Assembly: GCA_025602915.1 (NCBI GenBank)
Contig: JAHLJZ010000085.1
Location: forward strand, 1-64,000
Length of the DNA: 64,000 nt
Direction: 5' to 3'
From: Paraphysoderma sedebokerense
Lineage: Eukaryota; Blastocladiomycota; Physodermatomycetes; Physodermatales; Physodermataceae
Shown: positions 45,228 to 57,500 of the stretch, piece after piece
Layout of the letters: each line of letters opens with the position of its first letter
Position numbering within the stretch: the first letter of the stretch is position 1
Position numbers and translations under genes: made by a program
The notes under the pieces: model-generated
Database searches by the model: none
The model's input: only the letters and a program-made list of their open reading frames with translations
What the model was told of the DNA's origin: nothing

Positions 45228-46233
45228 TTATATAGGTTTGATCTAAAATACACAGTTGTTAGAAGAGATAACACAGGTTACATGAGAGAAGCCGCAGAAA
45301 GGAGAAAAGTATTCACCTTGAAATGCAGCGAAATCAAACTAAACACCAAACATTTCAAGTCTTGAATCAAATAATAGAACACACGAAGTCCTTCTGGATC
45401 GCTTGATTGTTGAACTTCGGCTAGAGATCCAATTTTGGATGTCTGTGATTGTCAAGTGATAGTGAGTTAGAAAATTATGGGAGGTGGACGGTTGACACTG
45501 CGGCAATCGAGAATAACGAAGGCAACATACTGTGAAGCAGATATGATGATCACCCAATACGATTTCCAATTCTTGTTTACCCACTCTGTTAGGCTCTGGC
45601 CAATTCTTATCGTCTTCTCTGCATAGTGAAAGCAATAAATGAAGATAGTATAAAAGGAAGAAATTAAAGTCAGATCACACAGCAAAGTTGATTGCATCTA
45701 CTTAAAAACAACAAGAGCTCTGTTGGGCCGGATCAGGACGAAAGATGGAGATCGTACTTTAGGATTTCACTTTCTTGAATTATCTTTTGGAGCTCCTTTA
45801 ACATCAGCGGACTGACAAACACTGATTATGTCGATGAAATGACGGTGTTTTGATCAAGGTTGATTTGTGTTGATTTGAAATTTTGTTCGATCGGAAATGA
45901 AAATGCGAAGATTTAGATCCGCAAGGAAAGGAACGAAAAGGTAAGACAACAATTAAAGGGTCAGGGGATAAAATCGCTGATCAAAGCAAACGATTACATA
46001 CTCTCTTTCTTAATGATAGTATCGTTTTTGTAGTTTGAGTTGTTGGCGTACCGTAGTTTACCGTTGCTAGCGAATTCGAATTCCAAGAATTCGTGGCCAT
46101 ATCGACCCATGTGCCCGACACTAAAGGATGAATTCAGTAGAGTTAGAGAGTTGAGTGGTGCAGATTATAGGCATGAAAGAATGGTTCGATCAACATACTA
46201 GTATCTCACATAGAATTCCTGTTCGTTGGCCAT
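45228..46233 (-). CDS. MAGOH: MAGO nashi (exon junction complex core)
   Basis: MAGO pairs with Y14 to lock the exon junction complex on spliced mRNA. Five or six exons. Start ATG at 46,231-46,233: [11 protein letters not shown], then after an intron [37 protein letters not shown], ending the N-terminal sheet. Middle exons give [20 protein letters not shown] and LGDHHICFT. The following exons give TSKIGSL-type and GLRVFYYL-type segments and [14 protein letters not shown]. The last exon is IKPI and stop (45,228-45,230), the same final residues as animal MAGOH. The length (about 150 residues) is standard and conservation is very high. Two CACGTGAC sites lie about 200 bp upstream. Confidence 0.95.
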
Positions 46234-46434
46234 GTTTAGTTTGGTTTGATCTGATTAAGAATACACCAATGGGTAGCTGAGCTATAATATCTTTCTCAAA
46301 TGCGACCGAAGATAGTACAATCTGAGTATCAAGGTGTGAGGTAATGACAAAAAGATTGATGTATATTCGATTCGGCCCGAGGAAAGATTTCGAGTGGAAA
46401 CGAGGAAGAGGAGGAGCGGCCACTGAAGGGAAAA

Positions 46435-46453
46435 CACGTGACTTTCACGTGAC
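46435..46453. promoter_or_regulatory. tandem CACGTGAC sites upstream of MAGO
   Basis: CACGTGAC at 46,435-46,442 and TCACGTGAC at 46,445-46,453, about 200 bp before the MAGO start and 750 bp before the coiled-coil gene on the other side. Confidence 0.45.
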
Positions 46454-47202
46454 TGTAAGATGCTTTATTACGACATATCACTACATTTATTGTTGCTGCA
46501 AGATTGGAAGAGATTATTTAACAAGAAGCAGAACATTTGAATCATCTCTTGGATTAATACGGATGAATTTAAATAATCAGCGCAAGATGCGGGGATCGCG
46601 CCATTCGTTTGGTGGGCCCAAAACCCAGGTATGGCTGCCAATCCGAAATGATCGGTAACAATGTTTTTCAGGCTAGATCAAATGAGAGTGATTCAATTAT
46701 TCTGCGTACATGTATACTCAGTGACATGGTAAATGATCTTGTATTAAAGCTAAGACTTTGTTGTAATCAGTGTGCATAGAATCTGCCAGTGTCAGATCAC
46801 GCCCGCCTGGAAAGGGATAATCGTAATGAGAGAGCCCGTCTTTACGCAAACAACACGATTACATGATATTCACACAGTATTACTCGCTGCATTCTTGCAG
46901 ATGGATATCTATTTCCACTCTTCCACTCCTTCATTCCAACAGCAACTTTTCCAGCCCTCACGCCTTCGCAAAGTGTTTGTTCGATGTCGAGGAGCAGAGG
47001 AACCCTTAAGATGTCGTTCAGCCACATTCCCCGCGTGGGGAATCCGCAAAGTGCACAATTTTGCATTTTGATACAAAAGGGATTGAATTTGGAATTTTCA
47101 ACACCGGCAAACAGAAACTAATTGTAGCAGGAATTAGTTTGTAAACTATTGGTCGTATCCCCCGCCGTCTGTCCCTCATCCGTCCATGCTCAAAAGTCGT
47201 CA
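46454..47202. other. intergenic, upstream of coiled-coil gene
   Basis: About 750 bp. ORFs of about 100 codons at 46,344-46,658 and 46,772-47,071 show no family pattern. No tRNA fold found. Confidence 0.45.
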
Positions 47203-48838
47203 ATGATGGCCGCAACCGCTATAACTGATTTCTCTGACAATCCCGCCAATTCAATGCTGACAGATATGAATGGTAACCCTGATAATTCGCAATTCAATAA
47301 GGAAAATGCAAGATTGATAGAAGAAAATGACTATTTGAGGCAGAAAGTCGCATTTAATAATTCGGAATTGGAGAAATTGCAAGGCGCTTTCTTGAAATTA
47401 GAAAGCCAATTCTATAAAGTTCAGAATGAGTATTCCTTGCTACAAGAAAAGAATACAGAGTTGAATGCAGTGAACCAAAAATTAGAGAGAAAATTGAAGG
47501 GTATGTTCAATTATATTGATTATGCTCAATGTCCTAGTCATGTCCTTGATTGCGACACTGATTATTTGGAACTCAAATGTCGGAACAAATCCCGCTGTGG
47601 CACTTCGTTATCCGACATCATTTTTAACTATCTTGACCAAATCGTCCATAGAAACGAGTTTGCATCAGTCTGACAACTCTGAATTTTCAAAATTCGAGGC
47701 TGAACTCTTTGAACTCCGACAAGTATTAGATAATCGCCCCAACGATGCTCCGTTATCACCTCTGTCCCCGTCGTCCAATTTTTCAGCCGCTACCGATATC
47801 TCACCTTTCGATATCAAATCGGCTGCCAGAATCATTAAGCACCAGGATTCAGTTTTGATAGAATTAACTAATCAAATAGATACATTGACCAAGGAATATG
47901 AAGAGGCGACTGAGCAAGTAGAATTAAAAGATACTAGAATTGACCAACTCTCAAGCGAAATTGATCAATTGAACGCTCTGAACAAGAATTTGATGGAAGA
48001 AAACGAGTCATATCAGATGTTGTTAGAGGAGAGAACAATGAAGGGAAATTTTGACCTCAACAGATTGAATCTGTTGTCTGAATTCCAGAATACCCCAGTT
48101 CAAGAATCGTCGCCCTTTGCATCTCCGCAACCGGCTCGCACCGATAAATCCGAAATGCGAAGGCCGACTCTTCATCCAAAAGCATCCACCATGTCTCTTG
48201 CCGACGAACTTGGGAAATTTGCGTTATCGCCTCCTTCGAGCCCTACCGCTCCGGTATCTCCGTCAAGTCCTGTGGAGTCCTCGGAAGAAAGAATTTCTCG
48301 GGACCCTACTTATCGCGCACTCAACGATCAACTCCGACAGATGCAATCGGAGAATAAAGCATTGGGATTGTACATTGGCAAAATATTATCTCGCATTATG
48401 GAAAATAACGCTTTACAAAATGTGTTGGCTACCGATTCAGATTATGCTGTTGCCGCCGACCACAACGGCACTGGTATCCATGCCCACTCAAATCCCAATA
48501 CACCACCATCAAAATCACGCTTCCCTAATCCTTCCTCGCTTTCCAAGAATTACCGTCGGTTTTCATGGATGGGCATGGCTATGAAGGCTTCCTCGTCAGC
48601 CTCAGCACCATCAGCGGCACCGCAGCAGCATCCGTCCTCTATACCGACAATCACTTCAAACCCGTCATCTAACCTCGATCATGAAAATAGAAGAAGTGAA
48701 GAATCAGAAAGTTCTATCACCGTTGATAACCCGACGCCGGTCGTTCCAGTCAGAAGTAGCAGTAGAACTGGGGATATCTTAACCAGTCCAGCGAAAGCAA
48801 AGACCAAGCTATCAAAGAGGTTGACTTTTGTTGCATAG
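47203..48838 (+). CDS. coiled-coil protein, fungal septation-upregulated type
   Basis: Two exons (47,203-47,500 and 47,652-48,838), about 494 residues. Start MMAATAITDFSDN. The N-terminal half is coiled coil: ENARLIEENDYLRQKVAFNN, NSELEKLQGAFLKLESQF, EKNTELNAVNQKLERKLK; a second stretch is VLIELTNQIDTLTKEYEEAT. The motifs ENESYQMLLEERTMKGNFDL and ENKALGLYIGKILSRIMEN resemble those of ascomycete proteins annotated as up-regulated during septation. The C-terminus is Ser/Pro-rich and ends SKRLTFVA. The intron uses GTATGT and a GTCCATAG acceptor to give KLKETSLHQ. The role is probably cytoskeletal or septal scaffold, inferred from the family only. Confidence 0.6.
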
Positions 48839-49195
48839 ACTTGGTGTTCTGGTATATTCTTCAAACTGTTTAATGTTCAATGTTTAGTATCCTCCATGAT
48901 GCAGGGTTTGACAAGTCGACAAAGTCAAAATGAGATCGTACGTTTTGAGGCTTTGATCCTCAAGTTCCGCAGAGTGGTGGATCTGTAATAGATCGCAAGT
49001 CGTAATTAATGTATTAACCACAAAAAACAATTAAGTTTTGTATGGATAATTATGTATATCAATATAATAGTTTTTTCATTATAATCTTTCATCTGGAATT
49101 ACTCAACCCGGCTACATCAAAATTAGTTCCCCACGCATTCCCTTTCTCAGGTAATCAGGTCGCGCATATATTGACACACAAAAATCTCATCGACA
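48839..49195. other. intergenic
   Basis: About 360 bp between two plus-strand genes; nothing recognised. Confidence 0.5.
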
Positions 49196-50675
49196 ATGTT
49201 TTCATTTCAAGAATCAACAACGGACTCTAAGTCTACCTCCTCCGCTATGTCTTCCTCTTCGTCCTCGCCAAGTATATCAACATCGATTTCAGATCACCCA
49301 TACGCAAAGAAAGAAGAAAAACTAAAACAACGTCGACGAGGGGTCGGGTATTCTTTCTTTCTGTTTACTTTGGACTCAATATCCTTTCTAGAAGGACACC
49401 TGAAACTAACTATAGAATTCTTCAACTTTCATTCAAAATAATGAATGGCGCTTGATGATATCTAACAATTAATCATTCAAACTATTCGAATTCAGACACC
49501 ACCAAACTGCCTTTCGAGGGTTCACTATCATCAAACCTCCCAGTTGGAGTGCGAATTCAAATACTTCGAATCATTCGGATAAAAGTATAAACAACGATAA
49601 TAATGATAACGTTGTAGACGATCATAACGATTATATTGATCATATGAATGATGTTGGACAAGAATACGAAAACGAGTTCAATCAAGATAATGATTATGAT
49701 ACATGTCAACCTGATATTTCAGATTCACCTTCATCGTTCAGTTATAATACAACGTCGTCGTGTACGTTTACAAATATACACAATGATGAAGGCAATAATG
49801 AGAAGGAATCAGATCAATATGAAGTAGAGTTTGCGGTACAGGAAGAACATTTGGTTCAGTCGTTGCGTGTGGTGAGTTTACACGACTCAACGTCCGTTGA
49901 AAAGCAGCAAAGAAAGACACAGATTGGTGTGAAAGAAAAGGATTGTGGGAAAGAAGAAAATGATTCATTTGAGTATACGAAAGTTGAAAACCGAATACAA
50001 ACGGAAAGTCAAAGTCGCGGGCGAAATGAGAGTGATGGGTTTACTTTTATCAGAAGGGAAAAGAAAAGTAAAGATGTCGAAACCGATATATCGAAACATT
50101 CAAAACCGTTAGAAAATATCAAAATGAAGAAAAAGGAAGAAGTCAATGAAGACCGCAGCCAACCGGTTATGCAGAAGTCGAAACGAAAACTAGTACAAAA
50201 GAAAACCCCCACCACAGAATCACATCAACCTAACACCTTCGATCACTACGACCACAACGATTTTGATCCGTTATCCGTTGGCTCGTCTGAATACCTACTA
50301 CACGATATCCCGGTCTCTGTTTCCGAACATCAAACTACGAAAAGTGACAAGACCAGGATAAAACCTCACAAACCAAGAAACGATCAAAACGACACTAAAT
50401 TCACGAAATCCACGACAGTGGTAAAATCAACGGCAATGACTCAAATAGATGTCAACGTAGAAATAATTCCGAGATTAACAAGAGCTCAATCCAAAGTTCT
50501 TGGTACGTTTTTCTTACTTTCTTCAATTAGAATTCTCGTGACTTTTAGATCTCGACACGAGTTGCTGATGAATCTTTCTTTTAACTGCGCTTGATGTTTA
50601 GGTATAAAACCAGTATACCAGCGTAAATTTGGAGAAGATTTGAAATTGTTTTATAAGAAACGAGAGGCAGAGTAG
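49196..50675 (+). CDS. hypothetical, highly charged disordered protein
   Basis: Three exons. Start MFSFQESTTDSKSTSS (ATG 49,196). After KKEEKLKQRRRGVG an intron (GTATTC..TTCAG) leads to HHQTAFRGFTIIKPPSWSAN, the most ordered-looking part. Then about 300 residues of Asn/Asp/Glu/Lys-rich low-complexity sequence. The last intron (GTACGT..TTTAG) joins RLTRAQSKVLG to IKPVYQRKFGEDLKLFYKKR and stop at 50,673-50,675. The conserved-looking ends (FRGFTIIKPP and the C-terminal basic helix) may be the functional parts. Family not recognised. Confidence 0.6.
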
Positions 50676-50989
50676 AGCATGGAGAACATTTAGATGGTGA
50701 ATTGATTTTACGGAGACCAGATGCCATAATATACATGAATACCAATGTATCATTTTGGTTTTGATATTTAAGCAATACAACATTTCGGTACCAACTGATG
50801 TGGAATGAATGTTGAAAGATGGATTACAGATCTTGGTTGAAACGAGATCAATCATCTGCTACTATTGATCAATTTTTTGGTATAATCTTATTTACAATTT
50901 CTACAAAATATTCGTACAATTCTTAATATTTAATCCTATCAAAGCAACCTGCGGGTAAACGATGAATAAACCGATCTAGGATGGAACTG
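50676..50989. other. intergenic, convergent 3' ends
   Basis: About 310 bp, nothing recognised. Confidence 0.5.
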
Positions 50990-51664
50990 TTATACCTTAA
51001 CACCCAACGCATCACTCAATTTATTTAGATTCGCTTTCTTAATTTTATTCCCTTGATCAGTCGATGTACTTTGGACTGATTTTCTTTCGGTTTTCGTACC
51101 GTCTTTCGGAGTTTCCGATGATTGTGAAAGATGTTGATACATTTCTAGAATTTCTCTGGCGTTTTCCTTATGACGAAGAAAACTTAATAACCGTTACGGA
51201 GGTAAAGAACGGCTCAGGGGAAATTTACACACCAAATTGACGGACATTTGGTCACATATATCATCGATGTATTCTAATTCTCGACCTAATTTGTTGATGT
51301 ACGTTTCCGGTGGGAATAAAGTTATCTGATCTAACCCGCTGATTCACGAAACAAATAGTAATTCGATATTTAGATTATTGGTCGCGATGAACTTGATGGC
51401 AGGGGTGCAAAGAAATTTAAATAGACAATTAAGGGCTTACCTGTACGAACTCTGCGCAAAATGATGTAGTATATCACCCAATGTAGAAAACATTCCCTAA
51501 CGTTGATATCCCCAATAGTGAGTGATACTATTCAGCCCTGCTCAAACCGCGGAACAACAAACACAAACACAAACCTCGAAAGCTCCTCGTAGTGCATTCG
51601 CTTCCGGGATAAACGGTGGCGGCGGGGGTTTTTGTGGTGGGTTAGACGGATTGTTTGTCGACAT
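50990..51664 (-). CDS. small helical protein, unidentified
   Basis: Four exons, roughly 140 residues. Start ATG at 51,662-51,664: MSTNNPSNPPQKPPPPPFIP, then EANALRGAFE. Next exons: GMFSTLGDILHHFAQSSY; GLDQITLFPPETYINKLGRE with LEYIDDICDQMSVNL; and ENAREILEMYQHLSQ followed by a Lys/Ser tail ending KLSDALGVKV. Two or three amphipathic helices and a short size suggest a subunit of a larger complex, for example Mediator or a kinetochore/cytoskeletal assembly, but no signature decides. It is divergent from the next gene, with 225 bp between starts. Confidence 0.6.
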
Positions 51665-51889
51665 GGATAGGGTTTTGTTGAGTATTATAGATTATAAGAA
51701 TTCTCTTTTGAATATTGATTCCTGTTCCGTGATAATGTTCTTGTTTACCGATGAATCCCGTGCTCCGTGTTTAAATTGAACACCATGTTAACCGGTAATT
51801 CCTCATTCCATTCGAATTTTAAATCTGATTATCGTATTCCCATACTCAGTATATCTCATTCTCTCGAATTTTCTTTTAAACCAGTCACC

Positions 51890-53699
51890 ATGAAGATGGA
51901 TTTAAGAAAAAAAGCAAGCGTCATATTAAATGATCCCAACTTGTAAGTGTCCTCGACACTGTGTTCTATATTTATGTTCACTATGTTCGCGCAATACGAG
52001 AATGTGAACTCGAAATTGACAGTACGGGTTACTCTTTCTTTGTCGCTTTGTGTTGTTTGTTGCCATGGTAGATCCGATTCAGAGAGCGAAGAAGACGAAG
52101 ATTATAATCCTTCTGGAGAGGGTAAATTGTTGTTTACGATTTTTTACATGATCTTGATCAACTTCATTGAATGAAGTAGTAGGACATTATGTGAACTGAG
52201 AAGTTAGACTGAAATTGTTATTATTTTACTTCATGTGTTGTGTTGGGGTTTGAACGTACTATCGCGACAGATGACTCTTTAGACGAATCAAGTAGCGATG
52301 AATCAGATCTCGACGTAGACAACGAGGACGGTACTGGGACCGATCAAGCGGGCCGTTTGTCAAATTCACCCCGATTAGGTGAACAGAGTGGGAGTCCAAG
52401 ATTCGGAAAGAGCAAAGAGGATAGAAAAAAGAGTAGTGCAGGAATCAAAGAGAGCAGAAAGAGTTCGTTTAGAAAAGTCATTAAGGAAGAGATACCGCAT
52501 GACGTATGCTTATATTTGTTCTTGTGAAGAGTTTAGATTAATGATAAGGAATGACTGACGTGGTTGTTACAGGTTCTTAAATCTCAGTTTTCGGATCGCT
52601 GTAAGTTGTTATTGGTTTACATGTCGTCCGTCACAGTGTTACTACTGTTTACTCACATGGTGATTTTAGTCGATCACCTAAAACAACTAAAGGACAAAAT
52701 TGTACGAAAGAAGGATAGCATACCGGCCGAACTGTATGCAATGTGTGAAGGTATCGTAATTTTGTTTGCAGCACTAATTATTTCGTTATTTTAAACTTCC
52801 GTACTATTCGTTTTGCAGCTTATTTAAGAGATATATCACATATTCAACAATTGTACAATGATACGGGTCCGAAAATACTTGACATGCAGCGTAACGTTGA
52901 GTTATTGCGGACGAATCTCTCAGACGCAAAGTCTACATTGAACACTCAAAAATTGGAAGAGACTGATCAACTAGAGACCGTTTACGATTCCGTCACAGAG
53001 AAACTTGTTTCTGTCTTGACAGCATCCCTCGATTCGTCAGTGATGCAAGAGATTGAAGACGAGTACGAGCAAAGATTGCAGCATGCCAAGTCACAAAGCG
53101 GGTTTGATACGTTATCACCACATAAAAAACCTCGCAGGAATTTAAGGAAGCGGGCCGAAGTGATGAAAGTTGTAGAAGAGAGGTTAACAAAATCGAATGT
53201 CAAAGAAGCGCTGAATCTGGTGTTTAATCCAGGACAATTGAGAAAGGTTTTGAATCGTGGTAGAAAGTCAAAGGCTTCGACTACAGCCGTCAAGGTTGAA
53301 CCAACTGAACCGAAGGAAGAAAGCCAGGAATCGAAATCGGATAATACTCTGCATCTTGCTATTCCGAATCATGCTCCTCATTCGAATAACCACAAGTCAC
53401 CGTCTTTATCACCTCGGCTTTCGAAATTACGACCTCCGGTTCCTCATGAGTACTTTAGTTCAAGTTCTCAAATACGGTCACGGCCTCCTCATAATTCTAC
53501 TCCTACATCCGGCAATAGCAGGAAACGTAAAGTAAAAGAGGTGGAAGAAGAAGCAGTGTTTATAGATACGTCGCCTAAAGTGGGTGGAGGAAGGAGCTCT
53601 CCGCGTTTAAATGGGACGGGGCAGAAGAGCCGAAAGAGAAACAAAGGCGACGTTGTTCATTTGAACGATGAATCTGAGATGACTGTTGTTTTGGAGTAA
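51890..53699 (+). CDS. hypothetical nuclear-type protein with central coiled coil
   Basis: Five or so exons. Start MKMDLRKKASVILNDPNL with ACCATGA context, then a GTAAGT intron. The next exons are acidic (DSESEEDEDYNPSGE, DDSLDESSSDESDLDVDNED). Then comes DHLKQLKDKIVRKKDSIPAE and, after an intron at 52,750-52,818, AYLRDISHIQQLYNDTGPKI with further heptads to about residue 330. The last part is basic and Ser/Pro-rich, with KKPRRNLRKRAEV and SRKRKVKEVEEEAVF, looking like nuclear localisation signals. Ends ESEMTVVLE. No family named; chromatin or mitotic roles are guesses from composition. Confidence 0.6.
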
Positions 53700-53911
53700 G
53701 AGAAGTTGATTAACCATAGACTGCTAGTTGAGTGCGGAATATAAAGGCACTCCATTGATGTAGAATACTATCTGTGAATGTATAAATTTGAATTGAACAC
53801 ACTCCAAGTCACATACAATTCTCATTAGAGGTTATATATTTTATGACGAAAGTATTTTATATACACAATTCCTCAACAACCTAGGAATTTATCAAATCAT
53901 TTAGGCTAAGT

Positions 53912-54264
53912 TCAAGCTGATTGATTCGACTTGGGGGGTTCTGAAGGTATATCTACGTCTGGCCTTTCGACTTTATTTCCTCGAAATCTGTTCCTCATAT
54001 CGAGCTGTTGTGGGCAATCGAGCAAAGGTTTAGGTGAGCAACCGAGTTTTCCAAAACACAATATAAGTGAAAGTGACAAGATACCATTCCCCTCCTGCAT
54101 TCGAAATAACTTCTCTGCAACATTCTACATTTGTAGTCGACCTCGTCGTCATGTTCACTTTTCAGACAATCTCTAAAGGTGCGGCCAGGGTGTTTTTTGA
54201 TACAGTCTGAGGCGAGGATACAGTCGATCAGCTCCTGGCGGATCTGCTTGCACGAGGAAGACAT
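53912..54264 (-). CDS. PET191: PET191/COA5, cytochrome c oxidase assembly factor
   Basis: Intermembrane-space twin-CX9C protein needed for complex IV assembly. Two exons. Start MSSSCKQIRQELIDCILASD, with C-x9-C-x4-C spacing near the N-terminus, then DCLKSE and YKCRMLQRSYFECRRGM with a second C-x9-C. A GTATCT..AACAG intron joins it to LDMRNRFRGNK, the conserved RGMhDMRxRFRGN block. A short C-terminal extension (VERPDVDIPSEPPKSNQSA) follows. The size (about 92 residues) is typical. Confidence 0.93.
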
Positions 54265-54548
54265 GATTCAGTTTATATATACACAGTAGCGAGCGAATAT
54301 AGATATGTCGTCGGAGATTTGCAGAGGGAACGGGAACGGTTTTTGTTTACTGCAAAGACGCGGCAAAAGAGGAATGCGGCTGATCGGGATTCCCTCTCTG
54401 GCATACACACTGACTGATATATATCCACCAGATTGTTTGTTGTGCTACTGATTACCTACTGAATTAGTTCTTGTGGGGCTGATTAGCATCTCTCAATCTA
54501 GCTGAAAAGTGGTGCTGCGTTCCGTTCAGTCTTTCGAGTCCAGGGAAC
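54265..54548. promoter_or_regulatory. divergent promoter, PET191 and unknown gene
   Basis: 284 bp between divergent starts. No clear motif found. Confidence 0.3.
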
Positions 54549-57500
54549 ATGGTAAGCTGGTCTGCCCGCAGAGATGGCACTCCTTCCAACGGATATAAAC
54601 ATAAACAAATCACCCCTAATCGATGTGTCGTATAGGATGGCATATACAGTTACAAAAGATTCATTGATCCGAAGTCAACCGATTTCAAACAAAACTTTAT
54701 CCTCGGTTACGTGCGGGCTCAGAGTGAACTTACCTTCCAAACCAAACCATCTGGCCCCTCACTCGTCAACGGATCCGGCGATGCAGAAGATGGAGTACTC
54801 CCCCCGATTGAAGTTCAGAACGAAACCGGTCAAACGATTGTCATGGGATCTTATGTTGATGACATCGAGGTCAATAGTAGCGCCACCCAAATCAAACCCG
54901 AGGGAAAGAAGAAAATGCTGGATGGGATGGTGCAGACTGATCTGGCATCGAGTAAAAGGTGATTTTCTAAGCCTATCATTATTTTCTTTTGTACATATAC
55001 AAATCGATGAATGCTGATATGCACAATGCACTGTTAGGACCAAAGCCTCACATTTGTCGCGAAGGAAAGAATACTTAAAACATCATAAAGCGAAATCTCA
55101 AGCTGAAATTCAGAGTAAGAGTAAGTTTAAGTTTTATGAATGCAATCATCTCTATCCAAATTTCTGTATATCACTACCTCTATCCTAAAGCTATCAAGTA
55201 CGATTTCGACGACGACACATCGTTTCTCAAACCTGAACCGCCAACGGTGATTGATTCATCGTCTGACAATGAGAAATCTAACGACAATGCATCTCAAAAG
55301 AAGCAGCCTATGAAAGCAGGCAAATCAACCGTTAGGCAAGTATCCACCGTTCCCGACCCATCGCCCGAAGCCCCTAGCCTGTCCAAGATTCGTGATGCCG
55401 TTAGACAACAACGAGCAGATACGAAACGTGCTAGAGCTTCCATTCAAAAGAAAGCGGAACCAGCCAAGGAAGCCAAAAAATCTCAAAAATCCAAGAAATC
55501 AAATGCTGCCGGCAAATCAGGAAGCGTGGAGATAATGACTGTGAGTCACTTTCTTTCTCTCGTTTGAATTTTCTAAAACTGACATTTACGTTTCAGAAAT
55601 TCCTATCTGATAAAATCGGCTCTAGTCGCGTAACAGTATTTATCTCTCTCAAAGTTTGCTTCATGGTTCCACTACCAACATTCTTGCTTTATCCACAGAT
55701 TAAGCCCGCCCTTGGAATCTACAATAAAGGGAAACGATCAGAGAAAATACAAGTGTCGGAAGGTCCTCGATTTAAACTCTTGGCAACTTAAAGCTCTAAC
55801 ATCTCTCAATTAGTTAACAAACTGTATTGCCCATAGGTGTAGGAGATCTCGTATTTTCCGAATCTCGATTCTTTGAGGATTTGGGATCAACTCGGAAACA
55901 AATTCAATCAAAGTCGAGCAGAAACAAGCCGATATTGCCGTCCAAAACTCATAACTCCATACAATCCAAATACTTTGCTGAGGAATCACCTGCAAATGAT
56001 GACGACGATTACGCTTATGAAGCTCCTCCGGATAATGATAGCAATATATTCCCGGTCAAATCAAGTGGCAATCATTCTCCACAATCGAAAGACCGCAATG
56101 CCTATCCAAGAAATAGTCCTGAATCGCATCATTCAGCTTACTCGCTCGCTCAGAGACAGCGCAAGCTACAATCCACAAAGCAAACCAGACCAGCATCCAA
56201 AAGTCCGCAACAGTCCTCCATTCAAGATACGGGGAATGTTGCCGGCCCTGAACCGACTCGTGAAACTATTGTCGTTGAGGCGAAAATTGACAGGAGAAGG
56301 TTGCGTGAACGTCGACGCAAAATTGTCTTGGAAAGTTCGGATACTGAAATTGAGACTAGCCGAAAACCATCTGCTGACAAGTCACGTCGTGAAATAAGCC
56401 GATCCGACATAGAGCGTACTGAAGTCGTGGATGACGCTGATGCTGTTAAAATCAAGAATGCCTCGGCAGGTGAAGACAGCATTCCGAAGAAGTCGAACTT
56501 GTGTAATAGTCCAAAGGTTACAGATTAGTCGTCGTCGAATATACCGGAGCACTACTGACGTCTTACCCTTGGGATCTCTTTTTCTGAAATTTATCCAACT
56601 TCAATCGCAACGTCAAAGATTTCCGCTGACCAAAAATCAATAATAAAAGCCTCTTCCGAAAAACAGTCATGCATTCAAACAGGACCCAAACGTCGAAAGG
56701 AAACCCCGACTACAACTGAAGCTACTGGCTCCGATCCTAAAGATGGTGTCGAGGATGATGAATCTCCTGCCAAAAAGAGCCGCGTATCAAAAGATAGCCG
56801 AGACACAGTTGATAGACTATTACAGGAGGTTGACCAACTTATAGAAGACCCAACGCTACTTTGGGTCCAAGGGTTTGTTTGACTGATCATTCCATCATCA
56901 TTTAACCGATTTGTAGTGTTTAGGGAATGGAGCCCGCAAAGTTCTTAATCATAATTCTATTCCGTTTTTAGCTCACCCAGAAAGCTTCAAAACAGTTCCC
57001 GGCCGACGAATGATAAGATGAACACGGGGGATACAAGCAAGATAGTCGGGGTCCAGTCTCGCAAGCCGCGTAATCCCTTCTTTAGAACACTCGCAATGGT
57101 TGATATCCCCAGCTACTACGACGAAGATACGACCACAGTAGACGATTTACTCAGATTATCTCACCATAATTACTACCCCGATTCGCAAGATCATCCTTAT
57201 CCTCCTCGACCTTGTAGAACGCCGTCGTTTCACAATGAACTCGCCTTCCCCAATTCGCGAGTCGATCTAACTTACGAAGATTTCAAATCACCTGTAGTGT
57301 CCCAAATCGTAGCTCCAGCGTACAAAGAAATCATTGAAATTTCTGATTCCGACGAAGTTCGTGAAATCGTAGAACTAAAAGATGACTCTCAATCTCATAC
57401 TTTGCCGCTCCCTCTTCCCATAGACCGCGTACATCATGTTGGTCATCCTGGCCGCTCATATTCAGTCGAGAATGATTACGAACTTGACGAAATGAATTTA

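Noticed and set aside
46344-46658. 104-codon plus-strand ORF upstream of the coiled-coil gene
   Set aside because: No recognisable pattern; it covers the E-box promoter of MAGO.
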